Assembly (NCBI GenBank): GCA_050260015.1
Contig: JBLNBN010000029.1
Coordinates: 82,032-146,031 of the forward strand
Length of the DNA: 64,000 bases
DNA from: JBLNBN01 sp050260015
Lineage (GTDB): Bacteria > Bacteroidota > Ignavibacteria > Kapaibacteriales > UBA2268
Direction of reading: 5' to 3'
A model generated the notes under the pieces. The model saw only the letters and a program-made list of their open reading frames with translations, ran no database searches and was not told the DNA's origin. Made by a program: the position numbers and the translations under genes. Positions 1-7,619 of the stretch are shown piece by piece; positions within the stretch are counted from its first letter, which is position 1; every line of letters starts with the position of its first letter.

Positions 1-2
1 CG

Positions 3-725
3 CTCGAAGCCCTTCTCTTTGGCTATCAGCCGATCGAGATAATTTGGGAGAAGTCGGGAGATGGAATATACCCTGCGAAGCTGCTCGCAAAGCCGCAGGA
101 GTGGTTCGCTTTCGACGCCGGGCGCGAGCCCGTGTTTCTATCGCGCGCGAATCCCTCGGGGGAAAAGATCATCCCGCACAAGATGATATTCGCTCGCTAC
201 GAGCCGAGCTGGCGCAATCCATACGGCGAATCTCTTCTTGCGAAGTGCTGGCTGCCTGCTAAGTTCAAGCGGGGCGCGACGAAATTCTGGGCGACGTTCA
301 CGGAGAAATATGGAATGCCGATTCTCACCGCTAACTTCAAGCGCGGAGCGACGCAGGCGGAAATCGAAACGCTGGCCGAATCGCTGGCGAAGATGGCGCA
401 GGACGACGTTTTCGTTTCGCCCGAGGACATCGAAATAGAGCTGAAGGAGCCCCAGCGCGGCAGTTCCTCCGAACTCTACCGCGAATTGATAAAGCACGCC
501 AATGCGGAAATTTCCAAGGCGATACTTTCGCAAACCCTCACGACCGAATTGGACGCGGGAAGTTACGCGGCCGCTCAAACTCATTTTAAAATTCGCCGCG
601 AGGTGGTCGAAGCCGATTGTAAGCTGCTCGAGGGGGTAGCAACGGAGCTTTTGCGGTCGATAGCGGCGTTAAATTTTCTAGGGAAAGATGGGGCAAAATT
701 AAAATTTTCTTTGAAAAAAGAATAA
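3..725 (+). CDS. Mu-like prophage portal protein (DUF935/gp29), 5' end outside window
   Basis: The frame is open from the left edge to the stop at 723-725, so this is the last ~240 residues of a longer protein; the first in-frame ATG (132) is internal. The translation has the hallmarks of the DUF935 family (Mu gp29, the portal through which DNA enters the capsid): a stretch reading KFWATFTEKYGMP, the EIEIELKEP region near the middle, and the AEISKAILSQTLTTELDAGS segment followed by YAAAQTHFKIRREVV. Family members usually continue well beyond the LNF near the C-terminus, whereas this one ends about 15 residues later in a lysine-rich tail, so it may be truncated at its 3' end as well. It lies directly upstream of mraZ, and the mraZ promoter starts inside its last codons. 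I infer a prophage or prophage remnant extending to the left; whether it is intact cannot be seen. Confidence 0.85.
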   Translation, partial: LEALLFGYQPIEIIWEKSGDGIYPAKLLAKPQEWFAFDAGREPVFLSRANPSGEKIIPHKMIFARYEPSWRNPYGESLLAKCWLPAKFKRGATKFWATFTEKYGMPILTANFKRGATQAEIETLAESLAKMAQDDVFVSPEDIEIELKEPQRGSSSELYRELIKHANAEISKAILSQTLTTELDAGSYAAAQTHFKIRREVVEADCKLLEGVATELLRSIAALNFLGKDGAKLKFSLKKE

Positions 726-739
726 AATAAGTATCTTTG
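710..739 (+). promoter_or_regulatory. Bacteroidota-type promoter P1 for mraZ operon
   Basis: TTTG at 710-713, an 18-base spacer and TATCTTTG at 732-739 fit the Bacteroidota sigma-A pattern (TTTG, 19-21 bases, TAnnTTTG) with the spacer one base short. The upstream element lies in the last codons of the phage gene. The predicted start of transcription, around 746, is upstream of the MraZ box. Confidence 0.55.
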
Positions 740-760
740 TGGAGTGTCATAAAACAAAAG

Positions 761-775
761 TGGGGAAAAGTGGGT
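761..775 (+). promoter_or_regulatory. MraZ box (two TGGGN repeats)
   Basis: TGGGG (761-765), five bases, TGGGT (771-775) reproduces the known MraZ operator layout, TGGGN direct repeats at a 10-base period. A weaker TGGAG occurs at 740-744. The site sits between promoters P1 and P2 and about 60 bases before the mraZ start, consistent with autoregulation. Confidence 0.75.
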
Positions 776-794
776 AGGTTTTCCTAAAGTTTGT

Positions 795-802
795 TATATT
801 TG
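795..802 (+). promoter_or_regulatory. TAnnTTTG promoter element P2 for mraZ
   Basis: TATATTTG matches the -7 element of Bacteroidota promoters and lies 30 bases before the mraZ ATG. No TTTG is seen at the expected upstream distance; that position (about 772-775) is instead inside the MraZ box, so bound MraZ would cover the promoter. Confidence 0.5.
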
Positions 803-832
803 CGGGTAGAAAAAATTACACAACGGTAAAAC

Positions 833-1276
833 ATGGCATTCTTCAAAGGTCAGGAAACATATTCAATCGACGCTAAGGGTCGGGTGAATATACCGGCTAA
901 GATGCGTCGCAGCATCTCGCCTGAAGCGCAGGAGACATTTACCCTGACGCGCGGGCAGGAGAAGTGCATATTTGCCTACCCGTTGGACGAGTGGAAAAAA
1001 TACGAAGAAAAGTTCGAGCGGCTCAATCAATTTGACGAGGAGAACCGCTTCTTCCTTCGCCGCCTGCTAATGTGGAGCGAGGAAGTAACGCTCGACGCGC
1101 AGCAGCGCATAATGGCGCCGCGCAAATTGCTTGAATTTGCGGAAATAGAGAATAAAGTTTTGATAGTCGGCATGGTGGACCATATAGAATTATGGAACCC
1201 GGACAACTTTGAAAAGTACTTGAACGGCTTTGAGGCGAGCTACGAAAGCGTCGCGGCAAAAGTCATGAATTTATAG
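833..1276 (+). CDS. mraZ: Transcriptional regulator MraZ
   Basis: A 147-residue DNA-binding protein, the usual size for MraZ, which forms a ring and binds TGGGN repeats upstream of its own gene at the head of the division and cell wall (dcw) cluster. Both SpoVT/AbrB halves are visible: the first carries DAKGRVNIPAKMR near residue 14, the second DAQQRIMAPRKL near residue 87. A matching operator is present at 761-775, so the repressor and its site are both in the window. It is followed 21 bases later by rsmH, the conserved neighbour. Assignment is firm from motifs, size and context. Confidence 0.95.
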   Translation: MAFFKGQETYSIDAKGRVNIPAKMRRSISPEAQETFTLTRGQEKCIFAYPLDEWKKYEEKFERLNQFDEENRFFLRRLLMWSEEVTLDAQQRIMAPRKLLEFAEIENKVLIVGMVDHIELWNPDNFEKYLNGFEASYESVAAKVMNL

Positions 1277-1297
1277 AAGATATTAAAAAGCAAGAAG

Positions 1298-2314
1298 ATG
1301 CCTGGAAAGAAAAAAAGCGTTCGCAACGAACGCAAACGCAGGCGCGATCTCGAAGCGCAGTATGATTACCATCTGCCCGTTATGCTTCGCGAGACGCTCG
1401 ACTTGCTTATTTGGGAAAAATGTGGCATTTACGTGGACGGTACGCTTGGAGGCGGCGGCCATGCAGCAGAAATCCTTGCCGCGCTAGGAGAAGGGGGAAA
1501 ACTACTAGCATTCGACAAGGATCCCGGCTCGATAGAGCACGTTCGGATGAAGTTTGAGGAAGAACTTAAGTCCGCTGCTCCGCGCCTATCGCTCTACAAT
1601 GAATGCTACGGCAACGCATGCGGCGTCGCACGTGAATTTGGTTTGCTCTCAGGGCTGCTGCTCGACCTTGGCGTTTCTTCGCGGCAGCTCGACACCGATA
1701 CGAGGGGGTTAAGTTATCGAGTGGATTCGTCCCTCGATATGCGTTTCGGTCCCGCCGGCGAAACGGCGGAGCAATTACTTTCGCGGGCGCCCGAAGAGGA
1801 AATAGAAAGAATTCTCCGCGCATACGGAGAAGAGCCTTTCGCAAGAGTGATAGCGCGGCGTATCGTCGAAAGACGCCGCGCTTCTGCTCTTCATACAACT
1901 TTCGACCTCAGGGCTGCCGTCGAGCAGTCCGTCCCGGAATCCCAATTGTTCAAAGCGCTATCGAGAGTCTTCCAGGCTTTTCGTATTGCAGTCAATTCCG
2001 AGCTTGAAACGCTCGAACGCGCGTTGCGAGACGTTTCGGAGCGATTGAAACCCGGGGGGAGAATCGTCGTCCTTTCCTACCACTCGCTGGAAGATCGTAT
2101 CGTAAAAAACGTTTTCAAAGAGCTTACCAAACACGAAAAATTCAATAAATACTCTGCGCAGGACAGTGCAAAAGGCATGCCAAAGTTCCGGCTGTTGCTG
2201 CAAAAACCTGCCGAGCCGTCGGAAGATGAAATCCTTCGAAACCCGCGGGCGCGTTCCGCAAGGCTCCGCGCCGTGGAAAAGCTTCACGTAGGAGAGCGGT
2301 CAAGCGATGACTAA
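1298..2314 (+). CDS. rsmH: 16S rRNA (cytosine(1402)-N(4))-methyltransferase RsmH
   Basis: A 338-residue SAM-dependent enzyme that methylates N4 of C1402 in the ribosomal decoding centre. The N-terminus is typical (YHLPVMLRETLDLL) and is followed by the SAM-binding YVDGTLGGGGHAAEIL motif around residue 46; LLLDLGVSSRQLD and DMRFG lie in the middle and ILSYHSLEDRIVK-type sequence (VLSYHSLEDRIVKNVF) toward the C-terminus. The first ~20 residues are very basic and precede the usual family start. It forms an operon with mraZ; its stop overlaps the start of the next gene by 8 bases. Unlike most dcw clusters, no ftsL or ftsI follows. Confidence 0.95.
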   Translation: MPGKKKSVRNERKRRRDLEAQYDYHLPVMLRETLDLLIWEKCGIYVDGTLGGGGHAAEILAALGEGGKLLAFDKDPGSIEHVRMKFEEELKSAAPRLSLYNECYGNACGVAREFGLLSGLLLDLGVSSRQLDTDTRGLSYRVDSSLDMRFGPAGETAEQLLSRAPEEEIERILRAYGEEPFARVIARRIVERRRASALHTTFDLRAAVEQSVPESQLFKALSRVFQAFRIAVNSELETLERALRDVSERLKPGGRIVVLSYHSLEDRIVKNVFKELTKHEKFNKYSAQDSAKGMPKFRLLLQKPAEPSEDEILRNPRARSARLRAVEKLHVGERSSDD

Positions 2315-3935
2315 TCATGCCTTTACGCTCGCCGCCGTCGCTCGCGAGCTGCGTTCGCTCGTCGGCGCGAAGGTTACCGCCGCCTATACCCAGGAAAAAG
2401 ATTTTTTGGAGATCGAGTTCTACGACGGAGCCGAACTCGTTACCGTCGCCGTCTCCGCCTCGGGCAAACGCCCCGCTATGTTTATTCGTAAAAACTTCTC
2501 GCGCGCCGCGAAAAACTCCGCGGACGTGCTCCCCGCCTTGCTCGGCGAGGTACTCCAGAGCGCGGAAGCCTCCGCGACTGATAGAATAATCAATCTTAGA
2601 TTTATCAATCGAGCCGGCGTCGCCCTGCTATTCGGCCGCGGCTCAAGCAACTTTTTACTGTTGGATTCCAATAGAAAGGTTATCGACGAATTCGTTAAAA
2701 AGAATAATTCAGTCGGCAAGCCCTTTGCTATCCCGCAGCCCAACGCGAAGCCAATCGAAGAATTTCCGCCCGAAACTAAAATACTCGACGCTCTGGCGAA
2801 ATCGTCCCTCTTGCTTGGCAAGCGCTATGCGGAGGAATTTTGCCTTAGGCAGAATATTCAGCCGGGGATACCGTTAGAAGATTTGAAACCGGAAGAATTG
2901 GGTAGAATAATCCAGTCCGCGGAGAGGTTCAGGCAGGAATTAATAAATTCCGACGAATTTTTCGTATTAAAGGACTCCTTCGGCGAGCCCGTTTTCTCGG
3001 CGACCGAATTGCAGTCATGCCCGGAAATATTTCGTAAAACCGAAAGCGCATCCGAAGCGATAGCAATTAAGCTTTCGCTCGAGTTCAGCGCCGAGAGCGC
3101 GGAGGAGCTGCGCTCGCGCTACGCGACGCCGCTGGCCCGAACAATAGGCAAGCTCGAACGCGCCCTCTCGAGCGAGGAGAAAAACCGCAAGCTCGCGGAA
3201 AATATTGAAAAATATAAACTTTACGGCGAATTATTGATCTCTCATCCCGACCAGCGCCATAAAGGAGAAAAATCGATAAATCTCAACGATTGGAGCGGTA
3301 ATGAATTGACAGTACAGCTCGAGCCGCAGCTTACGCTAGCGCAAAACGCGGGAAAATACTTCGAGAAATCCCGCAAGGCGCGCGAGGAAGCCGCCACGCT
3401 CGAACGCCGTCGCCCGGGAATGGAGCGTAAGCTCGAGGAATTTCGCCGCGCGCTTAAGGCGCTCGAAGAGGCCGACACCGGCCGAAAACTAAAGAAAATT
3501 ATCTCACAGAATAAAAACGTTTTAGAGAAAATGATACGCAATCCCAAGGAAAGCGCTTCGCCCTCGGAAAAGTACCGCAGGTTCGAGCTCGAAGGCGGCT
3601 ACGAACTCTACGTCGGCAAGAACGCCGCTTCGAACGACGAGCTAACTATGAAATTCGCAAAGGCTAACGACGTGTGGATGCACGCCCGCGGCTGCCCGGG
3701 CTCGCACGTCGTGCTTCGGAACCCGTCGGGCGAGAAGCCTCCTAAATCCGTTCTAAAGCAGGCCGCCGAGATAGCCGCTTACTATTCCTCCGCTCGCAAC
3801 GCCGGCTATACGCCCGTCTCGTGGACATATAAGAAATACGTTCGCAAGCCCAAGGGAGCCAATCCCGGGCAGGTAGCAATCTCCAAGGAGGAGGTGCTGC
3901 TCGTCGAGCCGAACTCCCCGGCGACCGGCGATTAA
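2307..3935 (+). CDS. rqcH: NFACT family protein, RqcH-like ribosome quality control factor
   Basis: A 542-residue NFACT protein. Bacterial RqcH binds stalled 50S subunits and recruits alanyl-tRNA to add C-terminal alanine tails. The NFACT-N domain fills roughly residues 5-190 and includes the D92-R93 pair (ATDRIINLRF), the position of the DR motif that is essential in RqcH; a helical coiled-coil stretch covers about residues 270-420, and the NFACT-R (DUF814) domain begins near 430 with the VWMHARGCPGSHVVLR signature and ends with YKKYVRKPKGANPGQV. Translation is probably coupled to rsmH (8-base overlap). Family assignment is firm; the alanine-tailing role is inferred from the DR motif. Confidence 0.85.
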   Translation: MTNHAFTLAAVARELRSLVGAKVTAAYTQEKDFLEIEFYDGAELVTVAVSASGKRPAMFIRKNFSRAAKNSADVLPALLGEVLQSAEASATDRIINLRFINRAGVALLFGRGSSNFLLLDSNRKVIDEFVKKNNSVGKPFAIPQPNAKPIEEFPPETKILDALAKSSLLLGKRYAEEFCLRQNIQPGIPLEDLKPEELGRIIQSAERFRQELINSDEFFVLKDSFGEPVFSATELQSCPEIFRKTESASEAIAIKLSLEFSAESAEELRSRYATPLARTIGKLERALSSEEKNRKLAENIEKYKLYGELLISHPDQRHKGEKSINLNDWSGNELTVQLEPQLTLAQNAGKYFEKSRKAREEAATLERRRPGMERKLEEFRRALKALEEADTGRKLKKIISQNKNVLEKMIRNPKESASPSEKYRRFELEGGYELYVGKNAASNDELTMKFAKANDVWMHARGCPGSHVVLRNPSGEKPPKSVLKQAAEIAAYYSSARNAGYTPVSWTYKKYVRKPKGANPGQVAISKEEVLLVEPNSPATGD

Positions 3936-4097
3936 TTTTGATTACTGACTAATTTGTCTTAATTTCGTTAATTATTTGTTGAATTATTTTACTTTTTTTC
4001 CTTCGGGGCGGTAAATAATCGGATAATTTTATTCTATTTAAAGAGTCTTAAAGATTATATCGATTACAAATTTCTTGGGAAAAAAGCCGGGTTTGAA

Positions 4098-5510
4098 ATG
4101 GAAAACGCCACATTCATAAATGAAAAGAAAATATTCGGATTTATAGAGAGCGCCAGGCTTGCCGACGAGGCGCGCATTTCGGAAATACTTCAAAAGGCTC
4201 TCGAGCTGAAGGGGCTGGAAACCGATGAAGCCGCCGCGCTACTTACGATCGAGGACGACGCTACGCTGGAAAAGCTCTTCGCCGCGGCCTCGAAGATAAA
4301 GGACGAAATATACGGCAACCGGCTCGTGCTTTTCGCGCCGCTCTATATATCCAATTATTGCGCCAATAACTGCCTGTACTGCGGGTTCCGCGCGGACAAT
4401 AGGGACATCGTTCGCAATACGCTGACGCTCGACGAGATCCGCGATGAGACGCTCGCAATACTCGAGCAGGGGCACAAGCGAGTCCTCATGCTGATGGGCG
4501 AGAGCCACGCGAAGTGCTCGTTCGACTACTTCCTCGAGGCTATCGACGCCGTTTATTCCGTTAAGGACTCGAAGGGCAGCTCTATTCGTAGGATTAACGT
4601 CGAAATTGCGCCGCTGACAAACGAAGAATTCGAGAAGATAGCGCAGGTTAAAATTGGCACCTACACCGTTTTCCAGGAAACCTACCATTTAGAAACATAT
4701 AAAAAGATGCACCCGCGCGGCATAAAGAGCGATTACGAGTGGCGGCTCTACTCGATGGACCGCGCGCTCAAGCACGGCCTGCACGACGTCGGAATAGGCG
4801 CGCTCTTCGGGCTGTTCGACTATCGGTTCGACACGCTCGCTCTAATAGAGCACGCGAAGTATCTCGATTCGACCTACGGCGTGGGCCCTCATACTATATC
4901 CATCCCGCGCATAAAACCCGCGTCGCACGCCCCGGCTTCTCTCGAGATACCGCACGCGGTCAGCGATCGCGATTTTAAGAAATTAATAGCAGTTCTTAGG
5001 CTGTCCGTGCCCTATACGGGGATGATACTATCGACGCGCGAGTCCGCTGCGCTGCGCACCGAACTTTTCGACATGGGCATTTCGCAGATATCCGCGGGGT
5101 CCCGAACAAGTCCCGGCGGCTACAAGCAGGCCTTGAACGAGAGCCCTGCCGAGGAAGTCGACGCCTCGCAATTCTCGCTAAACGACGCCCGTACGAGCGG
5201 CGAAATTATCCGCGACGTAATCAAGCACGGCTACGTCCCCTCCTTCTGCACCGGGTGCTATCGGCTTGGCCGCGTCGGCGAGGACTTTATGGATCTTGCC
5301 AAGCCCGGACTAATTAAACTAAACTGCCTGCCGAACGCGCTTACGACGCTCAAGGAATACCTGGTCGATTATGCGGACGGGGAAACTAAGGAGCTTGGCG
5401 AAGAGCTGATCGAAAGGGAACTCGGGGAAATTCCCTCGGACGCCCGCCGCAAGAAAACGGTTGAATTCCTTGCTAAAATCGAAGGCGGGGAGCGCGATCT
5501 CTACTTCTAA
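4098..5510 (+). CDS. hydG: [FeFe] hydrogenase maturase HydG
   Basis: A radical SAM tyrosine lyase that cleaves tyrosine to supply CO and cyanide to the H-cluster of [FeFe] hydrogenase. The CX3CX2C cluster motif is CANNCLYC near residue 90, after ISNY. The C-terminus carries a second motif, CTGC followed 22 residues later by Cys before LPNALTTLKEY (CX2CX22C), which distinguishes HydG from the thiamine enzyme ThiH. The length, 470 residues, is usual for HydG. Neither hydE, hydF nor a hydrogenase gene is in the window, and no thiamine genes are nearby. A 162-base AT-rich gap precedes it with no recognisable promoter. Confidence 0.92.
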   Translation: MENATFINEKKIFGFIESARLADEARISEILQKALELKGLETDEAAALLTIEDDATLEKLFAAASKIKDEIYGNRLVLFAPLYISNYCANNCLYCGFRADNRDIVRNTLTLDEIRDETLAILEQGHKRVLMLMGESHAKCSFDYFLEAIDAVYSVKDSKGSSIRRINVEIAPLTNEEFEKIAQVKIGTYTVFQETYHLETYKKMHPRGIKSDYEWRLYSMDRALKHGLHDVGIGALFGLFDYRFDTLALIEHAKYLDSTYGVGPHTISIPRIKPASHAPASLEIPHAVSDRDFKKLIAVLRLSVPYTGMILSTRESAALRTELFDMGISQISAGSRTSPGGYKQALNESPAEEVDASQFSLNDARTSGEIIRDVIKHGYVPSFCTGCYRLGRVGEDFMDLAKPGLIKLNCLPNALTTLKEYLVDYADGETKELGEELIERELGEIPSDARRKKTVEFLAKIEGGERDLYF

Positions 5511-5658
5511 AGCGAGATTGCCGAAAGGCTGGCATACATTTTTCTCTTTATGCTTCGTCTCTTAATTTTACAAGCATTTACGTGAAATTTCGAGAGCATG
5601 AAACAAATTTCGCCAAAAACGTACCCCGTTTCTGCGGAATATTAAACAGGGAAAAGGT

Positions 5659-6537
5659 ATGCGAATTCACGATGCGGAAGATCCGCGCATAAGCGTATTA
5701 AAAGATAAATTGGAGGCGGCTCGCCGCGAACTGCTCGGGCTGCTCGCGCAGCGGGACTATTCCATGCGCGTCCGCCGGCAGGAAATATTGACCGGTTACG
5801 AAAGCTACTTCGGCGATATCGAGTCCGAACTCGATCAGAAATGCAAGATCAGCTGGGCGCTCGACAAGGAATCGGAAATCATAGCCGCGCACGTCCGCTC
5901 AGGAAGCTCTCTCTCGCGTATGGAGGTGGAGGCGCTCCGGGAAAGCTTGAAAACGGAGGCGGAGAATTGGGCCGGGGCTAATTTATTTTCATTCGATCGC
6001 GACGAAATAGCAAAATCGGGTAGCTCGTCTTTCGGCAAATCCGTTAATAATCCCGATGAGCGCGCCTTTCCCGTGTGCGAAGTCAGCCGCGAGTACGAGC
6101 TCCAGCAAAATTACCGCGCGCTCGTAAAGGCTCTTCACCCGGACGCCGGCGGCGAAACTGAACTTTTCAGGAATTACTGGCAACTCGTTCAAAACGCCTA
6201 CAAAGCCCGCGACGCAAGATCGCTCAGGCTCTATTGCGAAAATTTACTCCCGCCCGAACGCAAATTCGCCAATAAGCGCGACGAGGAAATCTCGCTTCAA
6301 ACGCAATTATCGCAGGCGGAATGCGACATCCGCCGCGAGCGCGAAAAGCTGGAGAATCTGCGCTACTCGAAACCCTTTTGCTTCGAGGGGAGATTGAAGG
6401 ACCCGACCTGGCGCGCGCGCCATATGCGCTCGCTGCGGGACAGGCTCTTTTTCCTGGACAGGCAGATATCCATTAAGCGTAGGCACATCGGGAATATGCT
6501 CGAGTTCTGGCGCAATCGAATAAAAGCGGCTTGCTAA
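5659..6537 (+). CDS. J-domain-like coiled-coil protein
   Basis: A 292-residue soluble protein with long charged helices (about residues 10-60 and 205-245, both coiled-coil-like) around a short central region. Residues ~145-190 read NYRALVKALHPDAGGETELF followed by NYWQLVQNAYKARD: the HPD tripeptide after a helix, then a second helix starting with a FxxLxxAY-like pattern, as in J-domains that stimulate Hsp70 (DnaK) ATPase. There is no Gly/Phe region, zinc finger or substrate domain of DnaJ and no membrane segment. It follows hydG by 148 bases and ends at a hairpin. A DnaK co-chaperone role is an inference; the partner is unknown. Confidence 0.6.
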   Translation: MRIHDAEDPRISVLKDKLEAARRELLGLLAQRDYSMRVRRQEILTGYESYFGDIESELDQKCKISWALDKESEIIAAHVRSGSSLSRMEVEALRESLKTEAENWAGANLFSFDRDEIAKSGSSSFGKSVNNPDERAFPVCEVSREYELQQNYRALVKALHPDAGGETELFRNYWQLVQNAYKARDARSLRLYCENLLPPERKFANKRDEEISLQTQLSQAECDIRREREKLENLRYSKPFCFEGRLKDPTWRARHMRSLRDRLFFLDRQISIKRRHIGNMLEFWRNRIKAAC

Positions 6538-6566
6538 TAAAGCGAGCCATTAATCCAAGTACCGGT

Positions 6567-6612
6567 AAAAAAAAAGGCGACCCGTTTAGAGCGGATCGCC
6601 TTCGTTATTTTA
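6567..6612. terminator. Bidirectional terminator between J-domain-like and DUF1573 genes
   Basis: AAGGCGA (6574-6580) pairs with TCGCCTT (6596-6602), extended inward by CCG/CGG after one mismatch. A run of nine A on the left serves as a U-tract for the minus-strand gene, and the T-rich sequence on the right serves the plus-strand gene. The two genes converge here. Confidence 0.75.
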
Positions 6613-6656
6613 ATTTATAGTTTATTTAAATTTAAAATAATTATAAATTGGGGCCT

Positions 6657-7421
6657 TTATTTTTCCGTGGGGTCGATCGCGTTGCCCCAACCGGAAATAG
6701 TGAGCTCGGGCGCGTCCGAGGAATCGGTGCGGAGCACGAGCTTGCTCTGCAGCCGTTCGGAAGCTTTGGGGGTTACTTTCGCAGTAATCGTGAGGTCGCC
6801 GCCCGCTGGAATTACGTCGCCGGGGCGCACGCTTACCTTGATGTCGTCGGGCGTGGAAATAACTTCCTTGATCGTTATGGCCTTATCCAAAGTATTCGAA
6901 ACGACTACCTTCGCGACGCCTTCCTTCCCGATGATCAATTCGTTGAATTGGAAATACCTCGGGAATACGGTCAGGGGGCGAATAATGTTCGCTTTAATGA
7001 ATAGGGTTTCGTCGCGTTTCATCGGGTCGTCGGAAGATATAGAAATGGACTTCGTGACCTCGCCCGTGTAATTGCGAATGTCGAGGGAAACGTTCAAAGT
7101 AGCGAAGCCTCCCGGCTCGATGTTTTCCTTATCGAGCGGAGCCGTAGTGCACCCGCAGCCAGGTTGAACTTTAGTGATATGAAGCGGTCGGCCGCCTTTA
7201 TTGAATATCTTGATGTTTGCTTTTAAAGGCGATTGCTCGGCTTTAACCTTTCCCCAATCGTATATGCCGTTGCCTTCAATTTGTATTTTCTGCATGCTTT
7301 GCCCCGCATCTATCTGCAGCGCGGGATCCGCGTTCTTCGGCGCGGGCGCGCTCGCCTGGGGCGCTGCCGGAAGCGCGTAAATTGAAAACATAAAAGCTAC
7401 GATTAAAAGTATCCGTTTCAT
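6657..7421 (-). CDS. Exported DUF1573 protein
   Basis: A 254-residue secreted or periplasmic protein with an N-terminal signal peptide (MKRILLIVAFMFSIYALPAA, then a short Ala/Pro-rich stretch). The DUF1573 immunoglobulin-like domain spans about residues 55-150: YDWGKVKAEQSPLKANIKIF, then PGCGCTTAPLDKENIEPGG, the GCGCT signature of the family. A second Ig-like half follows to the C-terminus. Such proteins are common in Bacteroidota and their role is unknown. It is a single gene with a TAATTTTG promoter element about 32 bases upstream. Confidence 0.8.
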   Translation of the reverse strand: MKRILLIVAFMFSIYALPAAPQASAPAPKNADPALQIDAGQSMQKIQIEGNGIYDWGKVKAEQSPLKANIKIFNKGGRPLHITKVQPGCGCTTAPLDKENIEPGGFATLNVSLDIRNYTGEVTKSISISSDDPMKRDETLFIKANIIRPLTVFPRYFQFNELIIGKEGVAKVVVSNTLDKAITIKEVISTPDDIKVSVRPGDVIPAGGDLTITAKVTPKASERLQSKLVLRTDSSDAPELTISGWGNAIDPTEK

Positions 7422-7452
7422 CGAACTCTCCTATAATATAAAATTATTTGTG

Positions 7453-7460
7453 CAAAATTA
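7453..7460 (-). promoter_or_regulatory. TAnnTTTG promoter element for the DUF1573 gene
   Basis: On the minus strand this reads TAATTTTG, 31 bases from the start codon at 7421. No TTTG is found 19-21 bases further upstream, so only half of the promoter pattern is present. Confidence 0.35.
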
Positions 7461-7619
7461 AGCTTTTGCATGAAATTTCCCAATTTAATTTAGTATACGT
7501 ATGAAATACAAAAAATGTTAACGCCTAAAATAAAATTTAACCCGCGCTAAAATAATTTGAACTTATGTATGTTATAATAACAAATTAAACTACCATAAGT
7601 TACAATTGGAGCCTTCCGT

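Noticed and set aside
132..725. Treating the phage portal frame as starting at the ATG at 132
   Set aside because: The frame is open back to base 3 and the upstream translation (LEALLFGYQPIEIIWEK) matches the DUF935 family, so the gene continues off the left edge.
4098..5510. ThiH (thiamine synthesis tyrosine lyase)
   Set aside because: The C-terminal CX2CX22C motif is a HydG feature and no thiamine genes are adjacent.
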